Below, one piece after another: positions 8,057-16,851 of a DNA stretch of 64,000 nucleotides. The stretch lies in the NCBI RefSeq assembly GCF_000378825.1, contig NZ_KB900388.1:2152955-2216954 (forward strand), in the 5' to 3' direction. Under the pieces are notes generated by a model. The model ran no database searches, was not told the DNA's origin, and worked only from the letters and a program-made list of their open reading frames with translations. The DNA comes from Salinispora vitiensis. Its GTDB lineage: Bacteria > Actinomycetota > Actinomycetes > Mycobacteriales > Micromonosporaceae. Numbering within the stretch: position 1 is the first letter of the stretch; every line of letters starts with the position of its first letter. A program made the position numbers and the translations under genes.

Positions 8057-11000
8057 TCGGCCACCGCCCCGGCCTCCAGCTGGAACAGCTCCCGCAGCTG
8101 CGCCGTGGACAGCTCGGTCACCCACTGCTCGCCGGCGCCCACCACGGTCGAGGCGAGCCGGCGCTTGTCGGCGATGAGGGCGGCGACCTTCTCCTCCACC
8201 GTGCCGGCGCAGACGAACTTGCGGACCTGAACGCGCCGCCGCTGCCCGATGCGGAACGCCCGGTCCGTGGCCTGGTCCTCCACCGCCGGATTCCACCAGC
8301 GGTCAACGTGCACGACGTGGTTGGCCGCGGTCAGGGTGAGACCGGTCCCGCCGGCCTTGAGCGAGAGTACGAAGAGCGCGGGGCCGTCCGGGGACTGGAA
8401 CCGGGTCACCATCGCGTCCCGGTCGGCCTTACCGACGCCGCCGTGCAGGAACAACGTCTCCTGTCCGAACCGCGCCGACAGGTGACCGCGCAGCATGCCG
8501 CCGAACTCGGCGTACTGGGTGAAGAGCAGGGCCTTCTCCCCCGCGGCGAGCACCTCGTCGAGGATCTCCTCCAGCCGGGCGAGTTTGCCGGAACGGCCGG
8601 TCAGCGCCGAATTGTCCCGCAGCAGGTGCGCCGGATGGTTACAGACCTGCTTGAGCCGGGTCATGGCGGCCAGCACCAGCCCGCGCCGGGCGATCCCCTC
8701 GCTGGACTCGATCTGGGCCAGCATGTCGTCCACCACCGCGCGGTAGAGGGCCGCCTGCTCCGCGGTCAGACTGCACACCACCTCCATCTCCAGCTTCTCC
8801 GGCAGGTCGGAGATGATCGAGGAGTCGGTCTTGAGTCGACGCAGCACGAACGGGCCGGTGATCCGGCGCAGCCGCTCGGCCGCCTCCGCATCGCCGTGCC
8901 GCTCGATCGGTTCGGCGTACCGCTTCTTGAACTCGGCCGCCGGGCCGAGCAGACCGGGGTTGGCGAACTGCATGATCGACCAGAGGTCGGCGAGCCGGTT
9001 CTCCACCGGGGTGCCGGTGACCGCGATCCGATGCCGGGCGGGCAACGCGCGAACCGCCTCGGCTTGCCGGGTGGAGGCGTTCTTGATGGCCTGCGCCTCG
9101 TCCACCACCACCCGATGCCAGTCGACCCCTGCCAACTCACCCGCGTCGCGGGCCGCCACCGTGTACGTGGTGAGGACCAGGTCCGCGCCCGCCACCGCCG
9201 CGGTGAACGCCGTCCCCCGGGCCCGCTCGGCGCCGTGGTGCACATGGACCCGTACGCCCGGGGTGAAGGTCGCCGCCTCCCGCTGCCAGTTACCGACCAG
9301 CGACATCGGAGCGACCAACAGGGTCGGGCCGACGCCCGGGGGATCGCCGGCGAGCAACGCGAGTAGCTGCACCGTCTTACCGAGACCCATGTCGTCGGCG
9401 AGCACCCCGCCCAGGCCGAGGGACTGGAGGAAGACCAGCCAGGCCAGCCCCCGCCGCTGGTAGGGGCGGAGCACGCCGCGGAACGACGGGGCCGGGTCCA
9501 CCGGGGTGAGCTGCCGCTCCACGGCTCCGGCGAGCAGCTCCCCCAACGCGCCGTCGGCCGCCACCTCGAGCACCGGCAGCGCGTCGGTGCCGGGGTCGGC
9601 GAGGCCCTGCCGCAGCAGATCGCCGACGGTCAGCTCGCCGGTGGAACGGAGCAGCCGCAGGCCGGCGGCGAGACGCTTCGGGTCCAGCTCCACCCAGCGC
9701 CCACGCAGCTGAACCAACGGGGATTTCAGCGCGGCCAGCGACTCCAGCTCCGCGGCGGTCAGCGGCTGGTCACCGAGGGACACCTCCCAGCGGTAATCAA
9801 CCAGGGCATCCAGCCCCACCCCACCGCCCGCCCCGGCCACGGTGCCCGGAGCGGTGCGACTCTGGGCCTGTAGTCGAGCGCCGAGCCGGGATGAGGGACG
9901 CCGCCACCACGAGGGCAGCAGCACCGCGAACCCGGCCGCGTACAGCACCGGCGCGCCGTCGCGGAGAAATCGGTGCGCGCCCTCGGCGTCCAGCTCCAGC
10001 GCCTCCGGGGTGGCGGTGCGCAGGGCCGGGTTCAGCTCCGGCCAGAGCCGGCTGGCCCGCCCCAACTCGGCCAGCAGGGCTTCCTGTGGAGCGGCTGGAC
10101 CGGGCAGGGTCACCGGCTCGTGCCAGATCCGTGCGGCGTCAACGTGCAGGCCGGGCTGGTCAGCGGGCTGCAGGCCGAACTCGACCCGCCACGGCCCCTC
10201 GGCCGCGACCGGCCCGCCGGCCGCCGCCTCGACGGACCCGTCCGTCGGCGGCTCCACCAGCCGGAAGCTGGCCCGGACCGAGCCTCCCACCGCATCGCGC
10301 TGCCAGGCGTCCAGCTCACCGCGCAGGGTGTCGAGCTCCACCGCGTCGGCGGCGAAGTCACGACGCGGGCCGGTGAGCGCCGCCAGCCACGCCGTGACCG
10401 CACCCCGCGGCCGAGTTCCCCGGGTGAGGGAGGTCTCCGCGAGGGCGGCCCGCACGGCCGTGTCGGTGAGCGCGTCGAGCGCCTCGGCCACCAGTTCCCC
10501 GGGTTCCCCGACGGCCGCCGTCGGTCGCCTCGCACCCCGAGCCCGTGGCGGCGCACCACCCCTGGCGCGCGCTCCGGCTCCGCCGGTAGCCGGCGTCTCC
10601 GGCGCGCCGGTAACGGCGAGCGGATCCAGATCGACCTCGACGGCGGCGCGGGCCGCAGGCGGCAGGGCGAGGGCGAGGGCACGAGCCCAGCCGGCGTCCG
10701 TGCCGGTGAGCAGCGGCCGCCACACCGCACACGCGATGGCGTCGGCGCGCTCCCCCGACGTCGACGTCACCCGGGCCGGGGCGGCTCGACCGGCGCGGGT
10801 GGCGCCCGTACGTCGCCGGGTCCGCCCAACCGGTCGCGGGTCATCATCGCCGGGCGCCGGCTGGATGGCGGGCAGGACCCGACCGCGGGCGGCGAGGTCC
10901 ACCGCGAAGGCCGCCAGCTCCGCGAGGTGACGCAGGGTGGCGCCGGGTACGGCGTCCGGTAGCGCACCGGCCGCGGTGACCCGCGCGAGCAACGACAGGG

Positions 11001-11334
11001 CGGTGTCCGGGGCGTACACCAGGGCCGGCACCCGCCATCCGGCCAGCGTGACCGGTCCACGGAGCGGATCGACCGGCGCGGAGCGGACCAGCTCCGGCGA
11101 GTCCAGCGGCGAACCAGCTCGGGTGGGCAGGGTGAGCAGCGCCGTGCCGGGCATGGTCGGCTCGGCGACCTCGGCCAGGGCTGCGGCGAGCACGGGGTGC
11201 CCGGCGGCGAACGGGTGTGGTCGCTCGCGCGGCGCCCGCCCGGCCCGCCGAGGGGCCCGGGGTGGCGATGTGCTGTCCTCGGCCCAGACGGCGAGCCCGC
11301 TGTCGAGCCGCCACGATCCGTGGACAACCAGCAC
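8053..11334 (-). CDS. SNF2-family DNA-dependent ATPase/helicase
   Basis: A 1093-aa Swi2/Snf2-type double-stranded DNA translocase. The N-terminal 550 residues are the bacterial SNF2 accessory region. Core motifs: Walker A LADDMGLGKT (about residue 648), Walker B VVDEAQAIKN (about 745), motif III TGTPVENRLADLWS, and the C-terminal helicase half with HVDRWWNPAVEDQATDRAFR and IGQRRRVQVRKF (about 1010-1035). I chose the GTG at 11334 (GAGGGGAG six bases upstream) because homology begins at LVVHGSWRLD. It is the first gene of the SNF2-SWIM operon. Likely roles are chromosome remodelling or repair; the exact function is not established. Confidence 0.92.
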   Translation of the reverse strand: MLVVHGSWRLDSGLAVWAEDSTSPPRAPRRAGRAPRERPHPFAAGHPVLAAALAEVAEPTMPGTALLTLPTRAGSPLDSPELVRSAPVDPLRGPVTLAGWRVPALVYAPDTALSLLARVTAAGALPDAVPGATLRHLAELAAFAVDLAARGRVLPAIQPAPGDDDPRPVGRTRRRTGATRAGRAAPARVTSTSGERADAIACAVWRPLLTGTDAGWARALALALPPAARAAVEVDLDPLAVTGAPETPATGGAGARARGGAPPRARGARRPTAAVGEPGELVAEALDALTDTAVRAALAETSLTRGTRPRGAVTAWLAALTGPRRDFAADAVELDTLRGELDAWQRDAVGGSVRASFRLVEPPTDGSVEAAAGGPVAAEGPWRVEFGLQPADQPGLHVDAARIWHEPVTLPGPAAPQEALLAELGRASRLWPELNPALRTATPEALELDAEGAHRFLRDGAPVLYAAGFAVLLPSWWRRPSSRLGARLQAQSRTAPGTVAGAGGGVGLDALVDYRWEVSLGDQPLTAAELESLAALKSPLVQLRGRWVELDPKRLAAGLRLLRSTGELTVGDLLRQGLADPGTDALPVLEVAADGALGELLAGAVERQLTPVDPAPSFRGVLRPYQRRGLAWLVFLQSLGLGGVLADDMGLGKTVQLLALLAGDPPGVGPTLLVAPMSLVGNWQREAATFTPGVRVHVHHGAERARGTAFTAAVAGADLVLTTYTVAARDAGELAGVDWHRVVVDEAQAIKNASTRQAEAVRALPARHRIAVTGTPVENRLADLWSIMQFANPGLLGPAAEFKKRYAEPIERHGDAEAAERLRRITGPFVLRRLKTDSSIISDLPEKLEMEVVCSLTAEQAALYRAVVDDMLAQIESSEGIARRGLVLAAMTRLKQVCNHPAHLLRDNSALTGRSGKLARLEEILDEVLAAGEKALLFTQYAEFGGMLRGHLSARFGQETLFLHGGVGKADRDAMVTRFQSPDGPALFVLSLKAGGTGLTLTAANHVVHVDRWWNPAVEDQATDRAFRIGQRRRVQVRKFVCAGTVEEKVAALIADKRRLASTVVGAGEQWVTELSTAQLRELFQLEAGAVAE

Positions 11335-11485
11335 GCGATCTCCCCTCGTCGGCACCCGGGCCCAGGATAGGCGGGGCGGCAGCGCGGCTCGGCACCGCTG
11401 TAGCAGACCCGCTCCGGGCCCGTACCTGTTTGCCGGGGCCGACGCTTCCGCTCCGCTGGCGTGCCGGTCGGGGCAGGATGGGCGC

Positions 11486-11692
11486 ATGGCGCCAACCGTG
11501 GAGATTCCGCTGGCCGGTGGTTCGTCCGACGGGCAGACCGTCACCGTCGAACTGGACCCGAACGGTCGCCCACCGCTGACCCACCACCACCTCGGCGACG
11601 GCGGACTCGCCGACGCCGAGATCTACGAGCTGGAGACCGTGGGGGGAGACGCCCGGAGGTGGCGCTACTGCTGGCGGGGTCCGGCGGTCTGA
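11486..11692 (+). CDS. Small hypothetical protein
   Basis: A 68-aa acidic protein starting MAPTVEIPLAGG, with a His cluster (LTHHHLGDGG, residues 31-40) and a C-terminal aromatic/basic segment (RRWRYCWRG). I recognise no family. The ATG at 11486 follows GGGGCAGGATG. It is divergent from the SNF2 gene and ends 5 nt before the convergent pyruvyl transferase gene. Codon composition (GC-rich third positions throughout) and its tight fit between two genes support a real gene; function unknown. Confidence 0.55.
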   Translation: MAPTVEIPLAGGSSDGQTVTVELDPNGRPPLTHHHLGDGGLADAEIYELETVGGDARRWRYCWRGPAV

Positions 11693-11697
11693 CCGGC

Positions 11698-12846
11698 TCA
11701 CCCGTCCACGGAGACCATCGACTGGGTCCGGAGACTCTCCAACACCGCCCGGGTCACCTTCGAGGTGCCCCGGGCCTCCTCGCACACCTCGGCGACCCGG
11801 CGGGCGGTGGCCTCGGCGCGCTGTTCCCGCTCGTCCCACAGCCGGTCAACCTCGGCCAGCAGCGGGCCCTCGACCTCCCGCTCCAACCCACGCAGGGCGG
11901 GAACGCCGAGGCGCTGGGCCAGGTCGAAGACCTTGCCGGCGTACGGGAGGGGAAGAAACGGGGTGTTCACCATCGCGGCGAAGATCAGAAAGTGCAGCCG
12001 CATGCCGACCACCAGGTCGAAGTGGCGCATCAGGCCGAGCACCTGCTGGGGTGAGTAGCTGCCGTGCAGGATGCGCCCCCGTTCGGCGGCGACCATGTGT
12101 GACAGCACGCCGTGGGAGTGCCGGATGTCATCCCGCTCCATCGGGACGAACAGGATATTGGCATCGATTCGGTGCACCAAGAAGTCACCGATCTGGGCGA
12201 GGAGCCGGTGATAGCCGTCGACATCGAGACGTTCGGCGGCCCGCCCCGGTTCCCGCACACTCATCCCGACCAGATGCCGACCCGCCGGCACTCCCTCCTC
12301 CCGAAGCAGGTGTACGGGAAAGTCCTCCGGCTCCAGGAGAAACGCCGGATCCGCGGTGACCGTGATCGGATTGAGCAGCCCAGCCTCCTCCAGGAGCATC
12401 CGGGACTCCTGGTCCCGTACCGTGACCTGGGTCGCCCCGGCCAGCGTCTCGCGGACCATCCCGGTATCCACCATCTCGCTGAGCGGGCCAACCCCCACCG
12501 CGTAGGTGAGCAGCGGCAGGCCGCGCTCCTGGGCGACCCGGACAACCCGCAGGTAGCGGCGGGCCTCCTGGTCGTAGAGGATGCCGCCGCCCCCAAGGAT
12601 GAGCAGATCGAGCTGAGCCAGCAGCGGGGACGAGTCGGTGCGGCTCACCCCCTCCCACGGCACCGCCTCCACCTCCGGGTGCGCCGCCCGGGTGTGATCG
12701 GGGTTGCGGGAGAAGACGATGATCCGAGCGTTCGGCTCCTGCTCCTGCAGGTCGGCCAGGAGGCCGGTGAGGATCGCCTCGTCACCGAGGTTACGACCGC
12801 CGTACGAGCCGAGCACTCCGATGGTCAGGCCGGTGCCAGCTGTCAT
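11698..12846 (-). CDS. Polysaccharide pyruvyl transferase family protein (CsaB-like)
   Basis: A 382-aa protein of the polysaccharide pyruvyl transferase family, which transfers pyruvate from phosphoenolpyruvate onto cell-wall or exopolysaccharide sugars. Visible motifs: VLGSYGGRNLGDEAILTGLL at the N-terminus (about residues 10-29), LLILGGGGILYDQEA (about 82-96), TYAVGVGPL, RDQESRMLL, and the late VVGMRLHFLIFAA (about 285-297), all typical of CsaB-like enzymes. The ATG at 12846 is chosen because homology starts at LTIGVLGSY. The open frame continues upstream through an unrelated hydrolase fragment. Pyruvylated wall polymers can anchor S-layer-type proteins; whether that applies here is inference. 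Confidence 0.87.
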   Translation of the reverse strand: MTAGTGLTIGVLGSYGGRNLGDEAILTGLLADLQEQEPNARIIVFSRNPDHTRAAHPEVEAVPWEGVSRTDSSPLLAQLDLLILGGGGILYDQEARRYLRVVRVAQERGLPLLTYAVGVGPLSEMVDTGMVRETLAGATQVTVRDQESRMLLEEAGLLNPITVTADPAFLLEPEDFPVHLLREEGVPAGRHLVGMSVREPGRAAERLDVDGYHRLLAQIGDFLVHRIDANILFVPMERDDIRHSHGVLSHMVAAERGRILHGSYSPQQVLGLMRHFDLVVGMRLHFLIFAAMVNTPFLPLPYAGKVFDLAQRLGVPALRGLEREVEGPLLAEVDRLWDEREQRAEATARRVAEVCEEARGTSKVTRAVLESLRTQSMVSVDG

Positions 12847-13026
12847 CCGTCGCTCCTCCCCGGGTGCGTCCCCGCGGATTCCCGGCACACCGGAGAACAG
12901 TCCTGCCCCGGGCGACGGGTGAAGCCCGACGGCGGTGGAGGCCGGAGCGGCCGGCGGGGGAACCGTCGCCGGGCCGGGGCTGGCGTCAGCCGGGAGGACC
13001 GGCGGAGTGGGTGAGGAAGGGCAGCA

Positions 13027-13282
13027 CCGGTCCCAGCCGGCGTCCCGGTGCCCACCGCCGAGCAGCCCGAAGAACTCCACCATGTGCGCGGTGGTCACCG
13101 AGTCCGCGTCGGCGAAGACCAGCAGCGTGGGCAGGACGAGGGCGGCCACCTCCGCCGACCAGTCGTACTCGCGCCGCAGCAGCTCCCCCGACTTTGCCCA
13201 CCGCCGCGTCCTGCTGGGCCATCTCGGCGCGGGTCTCTCGATACCAGCCGGTGGCCCGCACCACCGTGCATACCGGTGATCC
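13027..13282 (-). pseudogene. Alpha/beta hydrolase C-terminal remnant, frameshifted
   Basis: On the minus strand this stretch encodes RATGWYRETRAEMAQQDAA, then, after a one-base frame change, GELLRREYDWSAEVAALV and LPTLLVFADADSVTTAHMVE, FFGLLGGGHRDAGWD. The second part is the strand bearing the catalytic Asp and the following helix of alpha/beta hydrolases. Dropping one G from the G5 run (plus strand C5, 13185-13189) joins the two halves in one frame. The N-terminal half with the nucleophile Ser is absent, and no catalytic His follows, so this is debris of a lost gene. Its tail runs in frame into the pyruvyl transferase gene. Confidence 0.6.
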
Positions 13283-13636
13283 TATTGCCCGGATGTCGCC
13301 GTCGGTGCTGGCTGTTCCAGGTCTGTCGCGGAACCGTTCCGACTGCTTGCCGATGACCTCGCGGCTCCGGTGACGAAAACGCCGGTGGGCGTCGTCGCGC
13401 CCGGGGCTGCTCGGCGCACCGCGCGCGTCAACACTAGATTGACATCGGAGGTAGCCATTGCCCTTCCCGCGCTGGCGGGGCCGGACGCGCCGCTCCCGTG
13501 CTCATGGGCCTCGGCCGCCGGTCACCGACCGACCGAAGCCCCATCCAGCCGGCGCCCGCCCAGACGCGCCCCCGAGCGAGCGACCGAGCCCGAACAAAAT
13601 TCGAACATGCCTCACGTTGCTGGGTATGATCCGTCA
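13283..13636. other. Intergenic region upstream of the deacetylase gene
   Basis: About 350 nt with no coding sequence I can support on either strand. The part near 13590-13636 is less GC-rich than its surroundings and probably carries the promoter of the deacetylase gene. An in-frame ATG at 13607 is an alternative start for that gene. Confidence 0.4.
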
Positions 13637-14626
13637 ATGACAGGCAGACCGGAGGCGACTAACGGTCGGAAACGACCGACCCAATTATTCAGCCGCAGAG
13701 GAATGCTGACGCTGGCCGGTGTCGGAACACTAGGCGGGCTAACCGCCATCGCCGGGGCACAAATTGCCCCCTGGCGGACCGACCGCAGTACCCACGGAGA
13801 CGCTCCTGTCTGGATAGAGCCCGTCGACACCAGCGCCACCCCAGCGCCACCACCGCCAACGGCTACCGCCCCCGGCACGCTACCGTCCCGAGAAGAGATC
13901 ATCAGCCACTACGGCGCCCGGACACCCCACTACTGGGGATTACATCCGGACAGTTCCTGGTCGACCTTTCCGACCGATACCGCACTAACCCGCGACTCCG
14001 TCTGCCTGACGTTCGACGCTTGCAGCGACAGCAGTGGTTACGACGAAAGGCTGATCAACACGCTGCGGGCGCAGCGCGTACCGGCGACGCTGTTTGTCAA
14101 CCAGCGCTGGGCGACCGCCCATCGACAGGAATTCGAAAGCCTCGTGACTGACCCCCTGTTCGAGATCGGCAATCACGGCACGAACCACCGTCCGCTATCA
14201 ACTTCCGGTCGCTCCGCGTACGGAATCGCCGGCACGAAAAACGTTGCCGAGGTGTACGACGAAATCGCCGGAATGCACACATGGATGGCCACCAACTACG
14301 GCCTCCAGCCAAAGTTCTTCCGCCCCGGAACAGCCCACGCCGACAACGTGGCCACCCAGGTGTCCCGGGCGATGGGCGCGTGGATCGTGATGTTCAGCGT
14401 CAACGGTGACTCCGGTGCCACCGCAAGCGCCAACCAGGTCTACCAGCAGTTCCTACAGCTCCGCCCCGGCGGAATCCTGCTGGCACACTTCAACCGTCCT
14501 GGCTCGGAGACAGCCGCCGGCGTCGAACGCGCACTTCCGGTTCTCAAAGCACGCGGCCTACGTTTCCGAAGACTCGACGAAGTCATCCCTGCTACCACTT
14601 CCCCGGAGCGACCTCCCCGTTGGTGA
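13637..14626 (+). CDS. Tat-exported polysaccharide deacetylase family protein
   Basis: A 329-aa secreted enzyme of the NodB-homology family. The N-terminus has a twin-arginine-type signal (LFSRRGMLTLAGVGTLGG, about residues 16-34) and then a Pro/Thr/Ala-rich linker to about residue 85. The NodB region has LTFDACSDSSGYD (about residues 124-136) in place of the classical TFDDG, then the metal-binding HGTNHRP motif (two His, about 180-186), FFRPGTAHAD and a late LLAHFNRPG. The TFDAC variant still offers the Asp ligand. Codons are less GC-rich than in the neighbours. It presumably trims N-acetyl groups from wall or capsular polymers; substrate unknown. Confidence 0.85.
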   Translation: MTGRPEATNGRKRPTQLFSRRGMLTLAGVGTLGGLTAIAGAQIAPWRTDRSTHGDAPVWIEPVDTSATPAPPPPTATAPGTLPSREEIISHYGARTPHYWGLHPDSSWSTFPTDTALTRDSVCLTFDACSDSSGYDERLINTLRAQRVPATLFVNQRWATAHRQEFESLVTDPLFEIGNHGTNHRPLSTSGRSAYGIAGTKNVAEVYDEIAGMHTWMATNYGLQPKFFRPGTAHADNVATQVSRAMGAWIVMFSVNGDSGATASANQVYQQFLQLRPGGILLAHFNRPGSETAAGVERALPVLKARGLRFRRLDEVIPATTSPERPPRW

Positions 14627-14727
14627 ACCGTCCGCAGCAACGGAGTCGGCGCTGCCAGGACGGCACTCGTCACCGCACGCGCGTGGCACCCATCGCCCGG
14701 CGCCCCGCACCGCCCGTTCCGCAAAAA

Positions 14728-14744
14728 TCGACCACTCTGGTCGA
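14728..14744. terminator. Possible terminator hairpin
   Basis: TCGACCA and TGGTCGA form a perfect 7-bp stem with a 3-nt loop, 102 nt after the deacetylase stop and before the next plus-strand gene. No T-run follows. Confidence 0.35.
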
Positions 14745-14821
14745 CTGAGGGCGGTTTCGCCACGCACTCCGCCCCGCCGGGTGACGATCAGTATGCGGAT
14801 CCAGCGGGGGGCAGGGGTGAC

Positions 14822-15511
14822 GTGACGCAGAAGGGCGGAGGGCCGAAACACCGGTATCGGCGAGACAGCGAAATGTCCCGGGACACCGCCCGGGTGGAGG
14901 CCTTCAGTGACGCCGTGATCGCCGTCGCACTGACTCTGATGGCGGTGGAGCTGCTCCAGTTCAACCCGGAGGGAGGGGCCGACACCGACCTCGTGACGCG
15001 GCTCCAACAGGAGTGGCGGGCCTTCCTCGCCTACGTCATCACCTTCACCATCGTCGGCCAGATCTGGCTGGCCCACCACAATAGTTGGCGCTACGTGGTC
15101 CGGGTTGACCAGATGCTGTTGGTGCTGAACCTGCTGATGCTGATGTTCGTGGCGGCCATCCCGTTCACGGCAAACCAGCTCTCGGACCACCTTCGCGGCA
15201 GCGATGTGGACCAGCAGTTGTCGGCCGCGATCTACGTCGGCGCCGTGCTCGGCGAAGCGCTGTTTTTCAACCTAGGCTGGTGGTGGGCACGCTGGCGGGG
15301 ACTGCTCAACCCGGATCTCGATCCCCAGCTGGCGGCGTCGGTCTCCCGCCGATACCTCATTCGCCCGCTGCTCTACCTGATCGCCTTTGCCATCGTCTTC
15401 ATCAATCCGATCCTCAGTCTGCTGGCCTACCTGCTGTTGGTGGCGATCTACCTGATCCGCGGCCCGGGCGACCTCCCGCCTGCCGGACGGGCGGAAGACG
15501 AGTGTGGCTAG
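14822..15511 (+). CDS. TMEM175-like (DUF1211) potassium channel family protein
   Basis: A 229-aa membrane protein with the TMEM175 signature RVEAFSDAVIAVALTLM in its first helix (about residues 24-40); bacterial TMEM175 homologues form tetrameric potassium-permeable channels. About six hydrophobic segments can be counted (about residues 26-42, 60-80, 96-118, 138-156, 180-196, 198-214). The conserved LAHHNSWRYV segment follows the second. Length is typical for bacterial single-repeat members. GTG at 14822 is used because the upstream reading frame closes there. Confidence 0.85.
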   Translation: MTQKGGGPKHRYRRDSEMSRDTARVEAFSDAVIAVALTLMAVELLQFNPEGGADTDLVTRLQQEWRAFLAYVITFTIVGQIWLAHHNSWRYVVRVDQMLLVLNLLMLMFVAAIPFTANQLSDHLRGSDVDQQLSAAIYVGAVLGEALFFNLGWWWARWRGLLNPDLDPQLAASVSRRYLIRPLLYLIAFAIVFINPILSLLAYLLLVAIYLIRGPGDLPPAGRAEDECG

Positions 15512-15613
15512 CCGACCGGAGGCCGGCTTTCCGGACCGAAGTTGCTGTCACCGTGGCTGCCCCAGCCCGAGGGAACTGAGCTCCGGGCCGTCGTGAGTGC
15601 TGGTGGTACGGGG

Positions 15614-15685
15614 TGGGCGCGGCAGGTTTCGAACCTGCGACCCCTCGCTTGTAAGGCGAGTGCTCTCCCACTGAGCTACGCGCCC
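15614..15685 (-). tRNA. tRNA-Val (anticodon UAC)
   Basis: 72-nt cloverleaf on the minus strand. The acceptor stem GGGCGCG pairs with CGCGCCC, discriminator A at 15614; the D-arm has TAGCTCAGTGGGAGAGC; the anticodon stem CTCGC/GCGAG encloses loop CTTACAA with anticodon TAC (reads GUA); the T-arm is GCAGG-TTCGAAA-CCTGC. CCA is not encoded. It sits alone between the TMEM175-like gene and the peroxiredoxin gene. Confidence 0.95.
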
Positions 15686-15763
15686 CGGGCGCCGGTGAGA
15701 CGGGCCGGAGGCTGGCAAGCTTACCCTGCCGCCACCGGCGCCGCCCCGACGGTCGACCAGGTG

Positions 15764-16231
15764 TCAGGCGGCCGAAACCTCAGCCAGTGCCTTACGCCAG
15801 CTTTGCTGGTCACGGGCCTCACCCGGCGTGTTCATCTCCGCGAAGCGGACCACACCCGCCTTGTCGATGACGAAGGTGCCCCGGTTGGCGATGCCAGCAA
15901 CGTCGTTGAAGACCCCGTAGGCCTGAGCAACCGCGCCGTGCGGCCAGAAGTCGGAGAGCAGCGGGAACTGGTAGCCCTCCTGGTCCGCCCAGATCTTGTG
16001 GGCGTACACCGAGTCAACGCTGACGGTGAGCACCTGAACGTCGTCGTTGACGTACTGGTTCAGGTTGTCCCGTACCTCGCACAGTTCACCCTGGCAGACA
16101 CCGGTGAAGGCGAGTGGGTAGAAGACCAGGAGCACACTGCGCTTGTCACGGAAGTCGGCGAGCCGAACCTCCTGGTTGTTCTGGTCCTTGAGCACGAAGT
16201 CCGGCGCCTGCGCGCCTACCTCGATGGGCAT
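15764..16231 (-). CDS. ahpE: AhpE-type one-cysteine peroxiredoxin
   Basis: A 155-aa thioredoxin-fold peroxidase that reduces hydroperoxides and peroxynitrite. The peroxidatic Cys lies in the AhpE-typical FTGVCQGELCEV (about residues 41-52), preceded by VLLVFYPLAF. The lipid-hydroperoxide-active M. tuberculosis AhpE is the closest family type I can name, and the gene's position next to DUF3052 matches Rv2238c-Rv2239c. The ATG at 16231 has AAGGAG 7 bases upstream; an upstream in-frame ATG at 16276 lacks homology. Probably cotranscribed with the DUF3052 gene 74 nt upstream. Confidence 0.9.
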   Translation of the reverse strand: MPIEVGAQAPDFVLKDQNNQEVRLADFRDKRSVLLVFYPLAFTGVCQGELCEVRDNLNQYVNDDVQVLTVSVDSVYAHKIWADQEGYQFPLLSDFWPHGAVAQAYGVFNDVAGIANRGTFVIDKAGVVRFAEMNTPGEARDQQSWRKALAEVSAA

Positions 16232-16305
16232 ACGGAACTCCTTGCGGGTCGGGTCAACGTCACGAAAGCCTGCCACACGGCGGGCGCTGAGCGGTGCGGA
16301 GTCAG

Positions 16306-16743
16306 TTACTTCTTACTCTTCGACCCACGGCGCAGCACCAACCGGGCGCCGCTCCAGTCCCGGCCGGCGTTGATCGTGGAGGTCTGCTGCAGGCCGGCGG
16401 TAGGCGCGGACTCGGCGATCTCGCTGGGCTCCACGTGCCCCTCACGTCCGGCCTTCGGCGTGAGTAGCCACACGATTCCGCTGTCCGCCAGCGGGCCGAG
16501 GGCATCAACGAGCAGCTCGAAAAGGTCACCGTCGCCGTCCCGGTACCACACCAGTACCGCGTCGACCACCTCGTCGGTGTCTTCGTCAACCAGTTCCCCA
16601 CAGCGGTCGGTCAGTGCGTCTCGGAGATCCTGGTCGACGTCGTCGTCGTACCCCATCTCCATGACGACCATCCCCGGCTCGATTCCGAACCGGTCCGCCA
16701 GGCTGCGTACCCCGTCGGCGGCCTGACCAGCGGTCGCGCTCAC
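16306..16743 (-). CDS. DUF3052 family protein
   Basis: A 145-aa acidic protein of the actinobacterial DUF3052 family (Rv2239c type). Typical segments are LADRFGIEPGMVVMEMGYDD near the N-terminus and SGIVWLLTPKAGREGHVEP near residues 88-106, ending in a basic tail RRGSKSKK. GTG start at 16743 with GAGGAGG about 8 bases upstream. It precedes ahpE in the same direction. No biochemical function is established. A strong hairpin at 16769-16796 lies in its leader. Confidence 0.88.
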   Translation of the reverse strand: MSATAGQAADGVRSLADRFGIEPGMVVMEMGYDDDVDQDLRDALTDRCGELVDEDTDEVVDAVLVWYRDGDGDLFELLVDALGPLADSGIVWLLTPKAGREGHVEPSEIAESAPTAGLQQTSTINAGRDWSGARLVLRRGSKSKK

Positions 16744-16768
16744 TGTCGCGTGCCTCCTCTTTCATCCA

Positions 16769-16796
16769 GCTCACGGCGTCGGTTGACGCCGTGAGC
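16769..16796. promoter_or_regulatory. Perfect 12-bp inverted repeat in the DUF3052 leader
   Basis: GCTCACGGCGTC, loop GGTT, GACGCCGTGAGC: a perfect 12-bp stem with a tetraloop, 26 nt upstream of the DUF3052 start. It could be a terminator for the minus-strand transcript from upstream, a leader hairpin or an operator; there is no T-tract on either strand. Confidence 0.6.
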
Positions 16797-16851
16797 CAAG
16801 TCCACACAGTTGCGGCTCGGCGCGCAAGTGGCACACCGGGTGGAACGGAAT

